From NCBI GenBank assembly GCA_018969935.1, contig JAGWXJ010000066.1:1-9701 (forward strand): a DNA stretch of 9,701 nt, written 5' to 3'. The notes beneath the pieces are model-generated. The model did no database searches. It saw only the letters and a program-made list of their open reading frames with translations, and was not told where the DNA came from. Both the position numbers and the translations under genes were made by a program. Of this stretch, positions 1 through 6,930 are shown piece by piece. Numbering within the stretch: the stretch's first letter is position 1; each line of letters begins with the position of its first letter. The stretch comes from Alphaproteobacteria bacterium. GTDB lineage: Bacteria; Pseudomonadota; Alphaproteobacteria; Micavibrionales; UBA1664.

Positions 1-2016
1 ATCGCACGCATAACAAAACGCAGCATAAGCGACAGCCTACTTATCAACGACAGGCTACGCGTATTTGCAGATAAGAATGCGCGCAAAAACCTGTATGCCA
101 CCATGCTGGTTGGCGCAGGCTTCTCGCTGGCTGCGCGCTTGTTGTTGGGGTCGGGCCTTGGCGTATCAGGCCAGATGTTCGGCGTTAGCAGCGTCGAGGA
201 TGCCATCAAGGCTGGGGAGGCACATCGCAACGCCCTGCTGTTTGATACAAAAAATACATTCAACCGTGCAGGTACGGCACCGCTGCCGCTCCTTGGTGAC
301 ACCAGAATTGCCGACCTGTTGCCCGAAGGCACATTCACCGACCCGCTATTGACCGAGTTGTTCACGAACAACAGCGCGTTCAAAGACTTTATCCGTCTGC
401 TTGGGACGATGGTAGATCAGGGAAAAATCGATGCCTTGAACGAAGCGCTTGCCAAGGGTGATGCTTCAAGCCTTGATGCCGTACACAGCATGTTGCGTGA
501 GGCGGAATTCCGCTCTACAGCTGCACAAAGGCCGCAAATCAAGGCCGCTGCTGACGCCATCCTCACCGCACTGGATGGCCAGCAGGCCAAATACGGCCCG
601 CAAATCGCTTCAATTGAAGAACTGCAAAGCAGAATTGGCCGCACAATCGCAAACCATACTTTAATTGAAAAACAAAGGCTGGCAATTATCGAAGCGCGCC
701 AAAAATTAGCGCTCGATGTTGCAGCACTGCAAGGCCATACAGCAAGCAGCCGTACAATCGCATCCATCGAAAAATTTGCGCAAAGCCTGCAAGGTCAGCA
801 AAAAGAAAATTTGTTAGCACAACTGGCCATTCTTAAGGGCAGTAATCCGTTAGACGCAGCGGCAGCAGCAAGGTCAATTATCACCGACCTCGCAACCCCA
901 GCTAACCGCCAATACGCCCTTGCAAGTACCTTACAAACCGAACTCACGCAGCTTGGCACCCGCTTCCAGACGCGTAACATTGCATCGGCGTACAACGACC
1001 TTGTAAACATCCGGACAACGGACCCGGTTGCCTCCGCAATCGCCGATGCAACAACAGTCAAAGGCAAGTTTGCAGCCTTCCTGACAACAAATCCGGAAGC
1101 CGCAAAAATCGTCGACAACCTGACAAGGCTTCGTGGCAGCATGGACGCGCAGGCACGGGCCGCCTTTGATGCGCAACTTGCGCAGGCAAAGCTCGGCAAC
1201 CCGACGGCTGTTCTTGGCTTGCTGGATATGTACAGCGAGTGGATGGATTTCCGTGGCGGGCGTTCCGCAACGCTGGGAGAACCCCCACGTGGCCTCAGGG
1301 GCCTAGGCGCACGCCGCGCTTTGGCAGCATCCGCCCGTACACAAATGGTCCAGTATCTGGAGCATGAAATAAATGACGATAAACAGGCAAAGCATGCACT
1401 GCGTGAAGCCGGGCGCGACAGGTCGCCCACGCCAGCAGAGATGACTGCACGCAAGGCTGCTGCACATGTTGCAGCTGTCAGGGCGCTGCCTGAATATTCG
1501 CCCGTTGATACAGGCCGCGGCTTCCTCAATCAGGGTTACCGCATCAGGCAGGAAGGCGGCAGGCTCTTCGTATCCGAAACGGTTATCCCGCGCACACCGC
1601 GCGCGCCTAACTTCCTTGAAAATCCGCTCGGCTCTATCGCGCATGAATTCGATACGGCGGGCCGCAACATTCAGGAATTTTTTGAGGGCAAGCCGCAAGG
1701 TCCGCGCATGGTCGAAATTACGGATCTCAAGGCAGGCACACCGCCCGCCATCCGCACGGCACTGGGCAGGGCTATCCCTGTACTGCTGGCTGGCGGCATG
1801 ACACCGCAGGGCCTGAATGATTTTATAACCCAGCTCAATGGTGGCCCGCGCCGCGTACCCACAATGGCAAGGCTGTTTGTGGCAACCGAGCAATCGCTGG
1901 CTGGTGACAACCGTTTCTCGGATATCCAGAAACGCAATTTCCTCGCAGCCCTGCGTGAAGCCACGGGCCTCAAGGAAGCCGATATCAGGCCGCGTCCCGC
2001 CCTGCGCCCGCGCTGA
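1..2016 (+). CDS. Large hypothetical protein, 3' part only
   Basis: I do not recognise this protein. The frame is open from base 1 with no stop, and 34 codons precede the first ATG at 103, so the gene very probably begins upstream; 671 residues are visible before the TGA at 2014-2016. A basic stretch (about visible residues 6-30) is followed by a glycine-spaced hydrophobic segment (about 35-57) that could be one membrane helix or a membrane-active segment. Most of the rest looks alpha-helical and rich in Ala, Gln, Leu and Lys/Glu, with long possibly coiled-coil helices around residues 174-279. The C-terminal third is richer in Gly, Pro and Arg and ends in a Pro/Arg tail. I see no cysteine and only one tryptophan, which suits an envelope or exported protein but does not prove it. 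No catalytic motif or known domain is apparent. The gene converges on rne, and the shared terminator lies 25 bases downstream. That it is a real gene is fairly sure; its function is unknown. Confidence 0.8.
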   Translation: MARITKRSISDSLLINDRLRVFADKNARKNLYATMLVGAGFSLAARLLLGSGLGVSGQMFGVSSVEDAIKAGEAHRNALLFDTKNTFNRAGTAPLPLLGDTRIADLLPEGTFTDPLLTELFTNNSAFKDFIRLLGTMVDQGKIDALNEALAKGDASSLDAVHSMLREAEFRSTAAQRPQIKAAADAILTALDGQQAKYGPQIASIEELQSRIGRTIANHTLIEKQRLAIIEARQKLALDVAALQGHTASSRTIASIEKFAQSLQGQQKENLLAQLAILKGSNPLDAAAAARSIITDLATPANRQYALASTLQTELTQLGTRFQTRNIASAYNDLVNIRTTDPVASAIADATTVKGKFAAFLTTNPEAAKIVDNLTRLRGSMDAQARAAFDAQLAQAKLGNPTAVLGLLDMYSEWMDFRGGRSATLGEPPRGLRGLGARRALAASARTQMVQYLEHEINDDKQAKHALREAGRDRSPTPAEMTARKAAAHVAAVRALPEYSPVDTGRGFLNQGYRIRQEGGRLFVSETVIPRTPRAPNFLENPLGSIAHEFDTAGRNIQEFFEGKPQGPRMVEITDLKAGTPPAIRTALGRAIPVLLAGGMTPQGLNDFITQLNGGPRRVPTMARLFVATEQSLAGDNRFSDIQKRNFLAALREATGLKEADIRPRPALRPR

Positions 2017-2041
2017 TTTTACCGCATGGAATTTACCGCAT

Positions 2042-2070
2042 AAAAAAAGCCCCCTTTCGGGGGCTTTTTA
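2042..2070. terminator. Bidirectional intrinsic terminator between convergent genes
   Basis: Arms AAAAAGCCCCC (2044-2054) and GGGGGCTTTTT (2059-2069) pair perfectly over 11 bp around the four-base loop TTTC. The A-tract on the left and T-tract on the right give a U-run on either strand. It therefore terminates both the hypothetical gene (stop at 2016) and rne on the minus strand (stop at 2084). Confidence 0.93.
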
Positions 2071-2083
2071 ATTCCTGCAGTGG

Positions 2084-4873
2084 TTAGCCTGTCAGCTTTT
2101 TCCACCAGCCTTTTTTCTTCTCGCCTTTGGCTTCCGTATTCACCTCGTAGGCAGCTGGCTGGCCCATGCTGTTGCCATCGGCCTCGGGCGCGGCTTTACG
2201 CGTAGGTGTCTGGTAAACGGTCTGTATACTTGCTGCGGCAGGTGCTTGGCGCGGCTGTTGGTCCCCCGCTTCATTGCCGAAGTTTTCGTTATTACGCTCG
2301 CGGCCACCACGTTCACGGCCACCTTCGCGGTTGCCATCACGCCCGCCTTCGCGGCCACCCTCACGGTTGCCACCACGGTTACGCCCACCGCGGCGCCCGC
2401 GGCGGCGTCCGCCTTCGCGGCCACCTTCACGGCTTTCACCGTGTGGTTGTTCACCGTTACCTTCGGCAAAACCTTCACCGTCATCTTCCTTGCGGTTACC
2501 GATGTTGTCATCGACGTCCATATCGGAATCCTGCGGTATCACATTACCGTTGTTGAAATCGTCACCACCCTGCTGGCCATCGCGGTCACGGAAGCGGTTA
2601 CGGCCACCGCGGCGCCCGCGGCGTCGGCCACCACGTTCGCGGTTACCGTCACGGCCACCTTCACGGCGTCCGCCATTATTACGGCCAAACTGGGCGTCGA
2701 AATCGCTGGCATTGGAATCAGGCTGGCGCTCCTCGGCATCCATACCTTCATCAACCTGAGTGTCATCAACATCGTCCTCGGCCAGATCACCGTCAACAAC
2801 CGCATCAATGGCACCGACACGTTCGGCGCGGCGCGAGCGGGAAACCTCCATCAGGAAGCCCTGGTCATTGTCCACGACAGACGCGATACGGATGACGACT
2901 TGCAGGTCATAACGTTTTTCCAGCATGGCAAGCGTCGCGCGCTTGGCGTTGAACAGGAACATCGCAACGCCTTCCGTCACCGTCACGGTCACTTCGCCGG
3001 CGCGGCCTTCCATGCCAACGGTTTCAATGGCGCGCAATGCGGCAAGCGCCATGGCTTCCGTCGTGCGCATCATGCCAAGGCCGCGGCAGTGCGGGCAAGT
3101 CTGGAAGTGCGTTTCGGTCAGGGACGGGCGCAAGCGCTGGCGGCTCAGCTCCATAAGGCCGAAAGATGAAATGCGGCCCACTTGTACGCGTGCGCGGTCC
3201 GTCGAAAGCGCATCGCGCATACGGCGTTCCACCATCGCGTTGTGGCGGCGGCTCTCCATATCGATGAAGTCGATGACAACAAGCCCGCCAAGGTCACGCA
3301 GGCGCAGCTGGCGCGCAATTTCGTCAGCAGCCTCGATGTTTGTTTTAAGGGCCGTTTCCTCGATATGGCGCTCGCGCGTGGCGCGGCCTGAGTTGATATC
3401 GATGGATACAAGCGCCTCGGTCGGGTTGATAACAAGGTACCCGCCCGATGGCAGCGTAACCGTGTTGGAGTGGATGGCGTCGATTTGCGGCTCCGCCCCG
3501 TACTTGATGAACAACGGCACGGTATCCTTGTACTCGCGCACGGCGTTTTCGTATTCCGGCATCATGACGGACATCATCTCGGCCGCAACTTTCGCGCCTT
3601 CGGGTCCTTCCACCACAACTTCCTTGATGTCCTTACTGAAAAGGTCACGCACCGCGCGTTTGACGAGCGAGCCTTCCTCATGGATCAGCGAAGGCGCCGT
3701 CGATTGCATGGTGGTATCGCGTACGCGGTCCCACAGGCGCATCAGGTAATCAAGGTCGCGTTTGACTTCGTCGGGCGTGCGGTCGACACCGGCGGTACGC
3801 AGGATAACCGACATGCCTTGCGGCACTTGCAGCTCGTCCAGCATCTCGCGCATTTTGCGGCGCTCGGCATGGCTTGCAACCTTGCGCGACACACCGCCCG
3901 ATTGCGGCGAGTTGGGCATCAGTACGCAGTAGCGGCCGGGCATGGTGATGTAGGTCGTAACAGCGGCGCCTTTGTTGCCGCGCTCTTCCTTCACCACCTG
4001 TATGAGCATGATCTGCCCGCGTTTGATGACTTCCTGAATTTTGTAGGAACGGCGCATGCGCTTCCAAAGCGATGTCATGCCAGTGTCTTCTTCATCCGAA
4101 TGTCCGTCACGGTCCACAAGCTGGTCCTGCTTGCGCTCAAGGCCGCGCCCGCGGCCACCCCTGTTGCGGTCACGGCCACGGCGGCGGCGGTTATTGCGCC
4201 CGCGGCGGCGGTTGCCGTCCTGCTGGCCTTCGGCCCCTTCGGTTGTTACAGCTTGTTCGTCCCCGCCTTCGGCTGGCATGGCATCGCCTTCGGCAACGGC
4301 TTCATCGCCGCCCTCGGCATCGGCGTCCATATCATCGGCGCCTTCGGCTTCTTCCTCGCCGTCCATCAGGTCGTCTTCACCCTCGGCGTCGCCTTCGTCT
4401 TCAAAAGCTTCGGGGGCTGCGTCCTGCGGCTCGATAACATCGGCTTCGGCAGCAAAATCATCCTCACCCTCGGGCATGTCGGCGGCATCGGCCTCGGCAT
4501 CCATTTCAGGGTTGGCAGCGCGGGCTTCCGCCTCAGCCATCTCGCGTTCTTCGCGGGCCTTGGCTTCTTCCATCAGCTGGCGGGAAAGTTCTTCCTGCTC
4601 GGCCAGAAGGCGCTCGCGGTCCTCGACGGGAATACGGTAATAATCGGGGTGGATTTCCGAAAACGGCAAAAAGCCGTGGCGGTTGCCACCGTAGTTTACG
4701 AAGGCAGCCTGAAGGGATGGCTCCACGCGCGTAACCTTGGCGAGGTAGATGTTCCCTTTAAGTTGTTTTTTGGAAGCGCTCTCGATATCGAAATTGTCGA
4801 GGCGGCGGCCGTCCATGACGGCAACGCGTGTTTCTTCTGGTTGAGCTGCGTCAATCAGCATAATTTTAGGCAT
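2084..4873 (-). CDS. rne: Ribonuclease E (degradosome scaffold endonuclease)
   Basis: Endoribonuclease that starts mRNA decay and processes rRNA and tRNA precursors. I place the start at ATG 4871-4873 (929 residues, MPKIMLIDAA), because AAGGAGA lies six bases upstream; the ORF runs 19 codons further up without a ribosome site. The S1 domain begins at about residues 36-80 and resumes at about 270-312. It is split by a very acidic insertion (about 104-215) and an Arg-rich stretch (221-247), as is usual in Alphaproteobacteria. The catalytic core has D492 (SIDINSGRAT) and D535 (VVIDFIDM), 43 apart as are D303 and D346 in E. coli. The Zn-link CPHC is at 593-596. The C-terminal third is disordered, with Arg/Gly blocks at about 731-766 and 812-862, and ends KGWWKKLTG. 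A C-terminal GWW motif (here 922-924) binds PNPase in Caulobacter. The R/G-rich tail suggests RNA binding and condensate formation, by analogy with Caulobacter BR-bodies. Complete, with no frameshift. Confidence 0.97.
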   Translation of the reverse strand: MPKIMLIDAAQPEETRVAVMDGRRLDNFDIESASKKQLKGNIYLAKVTRVEPSLQAAFVNYGGNRHGFLPFSEIHPDYYRIPVEDRERLLAEQEELSRQLMEEAKAREEREMAEAEARAANPEMDAEADAADMPEGEDDFAAEADVIEPQDAAPEAFEDEGDAEGEDDLMDGEEEAEGADDMDADAEGGDEAVAEGDAMPAEGGDEQAVTTEGAEGQQDGNRRRGRNNRRRRGRDRNRGGRGRGLERKQDQLVDRDGHSDEEDTGMTSLWKRMRRSYKIQEVIKRGQIMLIQVVKEERGNKGAAVTTYITMPGRYCVLMPNSPQSGGVSRKVASHAERRKMREMLDELQVPQGMSVILRTAGVDRTPDEVKRDLDYLMRLWDRVRDTTMQSTAPSLIHEEGSLVKRAVRDLFSKDIKEVVVEGPEGAKVAAEMMSVMMPEYENAVREYKDTVPLFIKYGAEPQIDAIHSNTVTLPSGGYLVINPTEALVSIDINSGRATRERHIEETALKTNIEAADEIARQLRLRDLGGLVVIDFIDMESRRHNAMVERRMRDALSTDRARVQVGRISSFGLMELSRQRLRPSLTETHFQTCPHCRGLGMMRTTEAMALAALRAIETVGMEGRAGEVTVTVTEGVAMFLFNAKRATLAMLEKRYDLQVVIRIASVVDNDQGFLMEVSRSRRAERVGAIDAVVDGDLAEDDVDDTQVDEGMDAEERQPDSNASDFDAQFGRNNGGRREGGRDGNRERGGRRRGRRGGRNRFRDRDGQQGGDDFNNGNVIPQDSDMDVDDNIGNRKEDDGEGFAEGNGEQPHGESREGGREGGRRRGRRGGRNRGGNREGGREGGRDGNREGGRERGGRERNNENFGNEAGDQQPRQAPAAASIQTVYQTPTRKAAPEADGNSMGQPAAYEVNTEAKGEKKKGWWKKLTG
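2375..2632 (-). repeat. Duplicated Arg/Gly-coding block in the rne tail
   Basis: Residues 748-760 and 821-833 of RNase E are the same 13-residue string GGRRRGRRGGRNR. At DNA level the copies, 2594-2632 and 2375-2413, match at 34 of 39 positions, including an uninterrupted run of 20 bases. They are surrounded by many looser copies of GGR, REGG and RDGNRE units. This suggests growth of the disordered tail by internal duplication. A related Arg-rich block of different sequence interrupts the S1 domain at 4133-4213. Confidence 0.75.
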
Positions 4874-4879
4874 AGGTAT

Positions 4880-4899
4880 CTCCTTGCGCAAAAGGCGCA
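4880..4899 (-). promoter_or_regulatory. rne ribosome binding site with abutting hairpin
   Basis: On the minus strand a strong Shine-Dalgarno AAGGAG (4880-4885) lies about six bases before the rne ATG, and this decides the start. Immediately 5' is a small hairpin, TGCGC (4899-4895), loop CTTTT, GCGCA (4889-4885). Its 3' arm ends on the first base of the Shine-Dalgarno sequence, so folding could limit ribosome access. The ribosome site is secure; a regulatory role for the hairpin is inference. Confidence 0.7.
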
Positions 4900-4940
4900 G
4901 ACCTGCCCGTAAACCCAGTGGAAGCGACAAAACACGCGGA

Positions 4941-4970
4941 ATAACAGGGCGTCCGACGCCTTGCTGTTAT
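4941..4970 (-). promoter_or_regulatory. Long inverted repeat in the rne 5' leader
   Basis: Arms ATAACAG/CTGTTAT (7 bp) enclose GGCGTC/GACGCC (6 bp) with a one-base centre and a three-base bulge between the two stems on one side. It lies about 70 bases upstream of the rne start. As RNA it would form a stable hairpin without a following U-run, so it is not a terminator. In E. coli, RNase E controls its own mRNA through hairpins in a leader of several hundred bases. The 341-bp gap here has room for such a leader, and this is its most stable-looking element. A protein operator is the alternative. Confidence 0.6.
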
Positions 4971-5014
4971 CGTTGATGAACTTTCCTGAAAGACCCTTGC
5001 TTGCCGTGGAAGCA

Positions 5015-5033
5015 GCGCCAGAATGTGTGGCGC
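5015..5033 (-). promoter_or_regulatory. Second leader hairpin upstream of rne
   Basis: GCGCCA and TGGCGC (5015-5020 and 5028-5033) form a perfect 6-bp stem with a 7-base loop. Further upstream, 5063-5081 holds a nested symmetric GC-rich element (CCTG, GGGGCCCC, CAGG). If rne is transcribed from near the amidase start, its leader carries at least three ordered elements. I found no convincing minus-strand promoter, so the 5' end of the rne transcript is unknown. Nothing else is seen in the 4874-5214 gap, and the overlapping ORFs there have no ribosome sites. Confidence 0.4.
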
Positions 5034-5134
5034 CAGCACGGCAAAGGTATCTGACTGGCGATCCTGAAGGGGCCCCGCAGGGCATCCACAACCGATCCTT
5101 TTCAAAACCTTTTTCGGACACCACGCTCTCAGGG

Positions 5135-5163
5135 TTGTTTTTCCTGAATTCAATCGGTAAATA
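5135..5163 (+). promoter_or_regulatory. Candidate promoter for the amidase gene
   Basis: TTGTTT (5135-5140) and TAAATA (5158-5163) are separated by exactly 17 bases and resemble sigma-70-type -35 and -10 boxes. A start near 5170 would leave a leader of about 45 bases holding the ribosome site AAAGG (5205-5209), five bases before the ATG. Judged by eye only. Confidence 0.4.
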
Positions 5164-5214
5164 AGCGGGTATCCAGTCGCTTAACGAGTATGTACCATAA
5201 GGCCAAAGGTAAAA

Positions 5215-6477
5215 ATGCACAATCTAAAAAACGCTCTTTTTTCGCTAGGCGTTGTTTTTATTGCGTTTTTATTTTCTTCGTCATCGCATGCGCTTGAAAT
5301 CAAGGGTGTACGTTTCGGGGCGCACGGCAACGCAGTACGCATAGTTATGGATATGGATACCACGGCCGACTTCAGGGCCATGGCACAGGAAAACCCGACC
5401 CGCATCGCCGTTGACCTCCCCCTCATATCCGGCAAGCCTGCCATCGCCCGCAGCATGCTGCCCCCGATTGTGAGTGACATCAGGCTTGAACCGTTGGTAA
5501 CCCCAACAGGCACATACAGTCGTATGTCACTGATGCTAGAATCAAAGGCCGTCGTGCGCAGCGCCTTCATGATGCCGGCTGAAGGCAAGCAGCTCCCGCG
5601 CCTTGTGCTTGATCTCGCCCCCGCCAGCCCGGAATCTTTCGCAAAACAGGTGGGCAAGGCCTACGGCAACCTGAGTATTGCAACAGCGGCAGCCACCCCT
5701 GCCCCCGCAGGCAAATTGCCCTTTGCAGGAATTGGCGGCGCCAAGCTTGAACCCATCGGCAAACCCGAAAGCCCGAAAGCGCCTGAGGAACTACCGCTTA
5801 TAGTCATCGACGCCGGCCACGGCGGGCAGGACAGCGGCGCCGTACAAAGCGGCGTGCGTGAAAAGGATGTAACACTGGCTGTCGCGCGCGACTTGCGCAC
5901 GGTGCTGCTGGCCACCGGCAAATACCGCGTGGAACTGACGCGCGACAAAGACATATTTATAAGGCTGCCCGAAAGGGTCCGCATTGGCCGCAGGCTGGGC
6001 GCCGACCTGTTTATCTCCATCCATGCCGATTCCGCGCCCGATGCGGGCTCCGCTGCCAAGGGCGCCTCCTTCTACACCATATCCGAAACGGCATCCGATA
6101 CATTGGCGGCAGGTTTGGCCGCGCGTGAAAATCAGGCCGATATGCTGGCAGGGGTGGAACTGCCGACAGAGGACAAGGAAGTAGCCAATATCCTGATTGA
6201 CCTCACAATGCGCGAAACAGTCGACCAATCCCGCTTTTTCTCGGGCCAGTTGGCAACGGCATTCCGCAAAAACAACCTGCCGCTGCTGGAATCACCGCGC
6301 AAGTCCGCAGGGTTTGTTGTCCTGAAAGCACCGGATATTCCGTCCGTTCTCATCGAGCTCGGGTTCCTCTCCAACCCCGATGAAGCCAAGAAGCTCACCA
6401 ACAATACCTACCGCACAAGCTTGGCAAACAGCATCTCGGCCGCGGTTGATGCTTGGTTTGCCGCCAAAAAACCCTAG
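5215..6477 (+). CDS. amiC: Periplasmic N-acetylmuramoyl-L-alanine amidase (AmiC type)
   Basis: Zinc hydrolase that cuts the amide bond between MurNAc and L-Ala in peptidoglycan, typically to separate daughter cells. A Sec signal peptide (residues 1-26, cleavage likely after SHA) leads into an AMIN domain (about 27-134), which in this family targets the septum or peptidoglycan. A low-complexity Ala/Pro/Gly linker (about 150-190) follows, then an Amidase_3 domain (about 194-416). Expected zinc and catalytic residues are all present: H202 in DAGHGG, E216 in VREKD, H270 in SIHADS and E381 in IELGFLSN. The segment about 292-345 between H270 and E381 (ENQADMLAGVELP and onward) sits where AmiB/AmiC enzymes carry the autoinhibitory helix released by EnvC- or NlpD-type activators, so the enzyme is probably activator-controlled. 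AAAGG at 5205-5209 supports the start. It is divergent from rne, as in many Alphaproteobacteria. The penicillin-binding protein gene often found next is absent. Confidence 0.95.
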   Translation: MHNLKNALFSLGVVFIAFLFSSSSHALEIKGVRFGAHGNAVRIVMDMDTTADFRAMAQENPTRIAVDLPLISGKPAIARSMLPPIVSDIRLEPLVTPTGTYSRMSLMLESKAVVRSAFMMPAEGKQLPRLVLDLAPASPESFAKQVGKAYGNLSIATAAATPAPAGKLPFAGIGGAKLEPIGKPESPKAPEELPLIVIDAGHGGQDSGAVQSGVREKDVTLAVARDLRTVLLATGKYRVELTRDKDIFIRLPERVRIGRRLGADLFISIHADSAPDAGSAAKGASFYTISETASDTLAAGLAARENQADMLAGVELPTEDKEVANILIDLTMRETVDQSRFFSGQLATAFRKNNLPLLESPRKSAGFVVLKAPDIPSVLIELGFLSNPDEAKKLTNNTYRTSLANSISAAVDAWFAAKKP

Positions 6478-6614
6478 GCAACCCGCCCAATTGTGGCAAT
6501 CTTGTGAAATGGTTCCGCTATTTTTTCCCCAAGTTTCATAGTGATAGCGGGTATAGGGGCTTTACAAGGTGGGATGATGCAGTTACCGTATCCCTCGTTG
6601 TCCGGTTAACCAAT

Positions 6615-6644
6615 CTGACATTTCAAACGTTTGAAACTTATAAC
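6615..6644 (+). promoter_or_regulatory. Promoter with palindromic operator in the spacer
   Basis: CTGACA (6615-6620) and TATAAC (6639-6644) each match the sigma-70 consensus at five of six bases and are 18 bases apart. The first 16 bases of the spacer are the perfect palindrome TTTCAAACGTTTGAAA (6621-6636), a classic repressor position. A shorter palindrome, GGTTAACC, lies at 6604-6611. A start about seven bases after the -10 would fall near 6651, downstream of most of the apparent ribosome site AAAGAGG (6645-6651). So either the transcript has a very short leader or the true promoter lies further up. Elsewhere in the 6478-6658 gap I see only a weak inverted repeat, CCGCTAT/ATAGCGG (6515-6521 and 6544-6550). 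Confidence 0.5.
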
Positions 6645-6658
6645 AAAGAGGTACTCAC

Positions 6659-6847
6659 ATGAAAAAGTTTGTCGCGATGATGGCTGTTCTCGCCACCGCA
6701 GGTCTGCTCGCTGCTTGCCAACCTGGCAAGCCTATCGACGCCAGCTCCGCTGAAGGTCACATGATGTCGGCTGAAAAAGTCGACACGAAAGCCGAAGCAG
6801 CTCCTGCTGCTACGGGCAAATCGGGCCGTACGTTCGAAGCTCAGTAA
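6659..6847 (+). CDS. Small putative lipoprotein (62 residues)
   Basis: Not a family I recognise. The N-terminus is a lipoprotein signal: MKK, a hydrophobic core, then the lipobox LAAC with the lipidated cysteine at residue 20. Residue 21 (Q) is not the Asp inner-membrane retention signal, so outer-membrane sorting is likely. The mature part is only 43 residues, hydrophilic, Ala/Lys/Glu-rich and probably disordered, with one phenylalanine and no tryptophan or tyrosine. AAAGAGG lies seven bases upstream of the ATG. Nine of fifteen Ala codons are GCT and all three Pro codons are CCT, unlike the GCC/GCA preference of neighbouring genes, which hints at high expression. With its own promoter and terminator it appears monocistronic. 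It resembles entericidin-like or other tiny lipoproteins in size only, and its function is unknown. Confidence 0.87.
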   Translation: MKKFVAMMAVLATAGLLAACQPGKPIDASSAEGHMMSAEKVDTKAEAAPAATGKSGRTFEAQ

Positions 6848-6879
6848 TTTGCTGCGGCCCTAAGGTCGCACAAAAAATT

Positions 6880-6915
6880 AAAACCGCTGTTCCCGGGAAC
6901 AGCGGTTTTTCTTTT
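6880..6915 (+). terminator. Strong intrinsic terminator after the lipoprotein gene
   Basis: Bases 6880-6909 are a perfect 30-bp palindrome: left arm AAAACCGCTGTTCCC, right arm its exact complement, with CCGG at the centre. The right arm runs into TTTTTCTTTT (6906-6915). It is 32 bases after the lipoprotein stop. The T-run comes right before the next gene's promoter region, so it insulates the ABC gene from upstream transcription. Confidence 0.93.
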
Positions 6916-6930
6916 GCCCGAATACGCCTA

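Noticed and set aside
795..1529. 244-residue minus-strand frame inside the hypothetical gene
   Set aside because: Antisense to a longer continuous frame that ends at a proper terminator. The product is Arg/Ser/Ala-rich without domains.
2288..2640. Apparent tandem repeat or CRISPR-like periodicity
   Set aside because: The repetition is irregular, keeps the rne frame and encodes Gly/Arg units; there are no constant repeats with unique spacers.
2246..3169. 307-residue open frame on the + strand opposite the rne tail
   Set aside because: The Thr/Ala/Val-rich product is the complement of Gly/Arg-coding repeats, a shadow frame.
3470..4912. 480-residue open frame on the + strand opposite rne
   Set aside because: It is exactly antisense to the conserved RNase E frame, and its composition mirrors the GC-rich third-position bias and acidic/Arg repeats of rne. 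There is no ribosome site and no recognisable motif.
4874..4930. 19-codon N-terminal extension of rne
   Set aside because: The extension lacks a ribosome site, includes the rne Shine-Dalgarno sequence itself, and precedes the standard RNase E N-terminus MPKIMLIDA.
4855..5220. 121-residue minus-strand frame covering the rne leader
   Set aside because: It would overlap the rne start in another frame, has no ribosome site, and its codons follow no gene-like pattern. The region is better explained as a structured leader.
6515..6550. Inverted repeat CCGCTAT/ATAGCGG as an amidase terminator
   Set aside because: Only 7 bp with a 22-base loop and no T-run after the second arm, so it is too weak to call.
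6453..6662. 69-residue + strand frame between the amidase and lipoprotein genes
   Set aside because: It begins inside the amidase gene, overlaps the promoter region and the lipoprotein start, and has no gene-like features.
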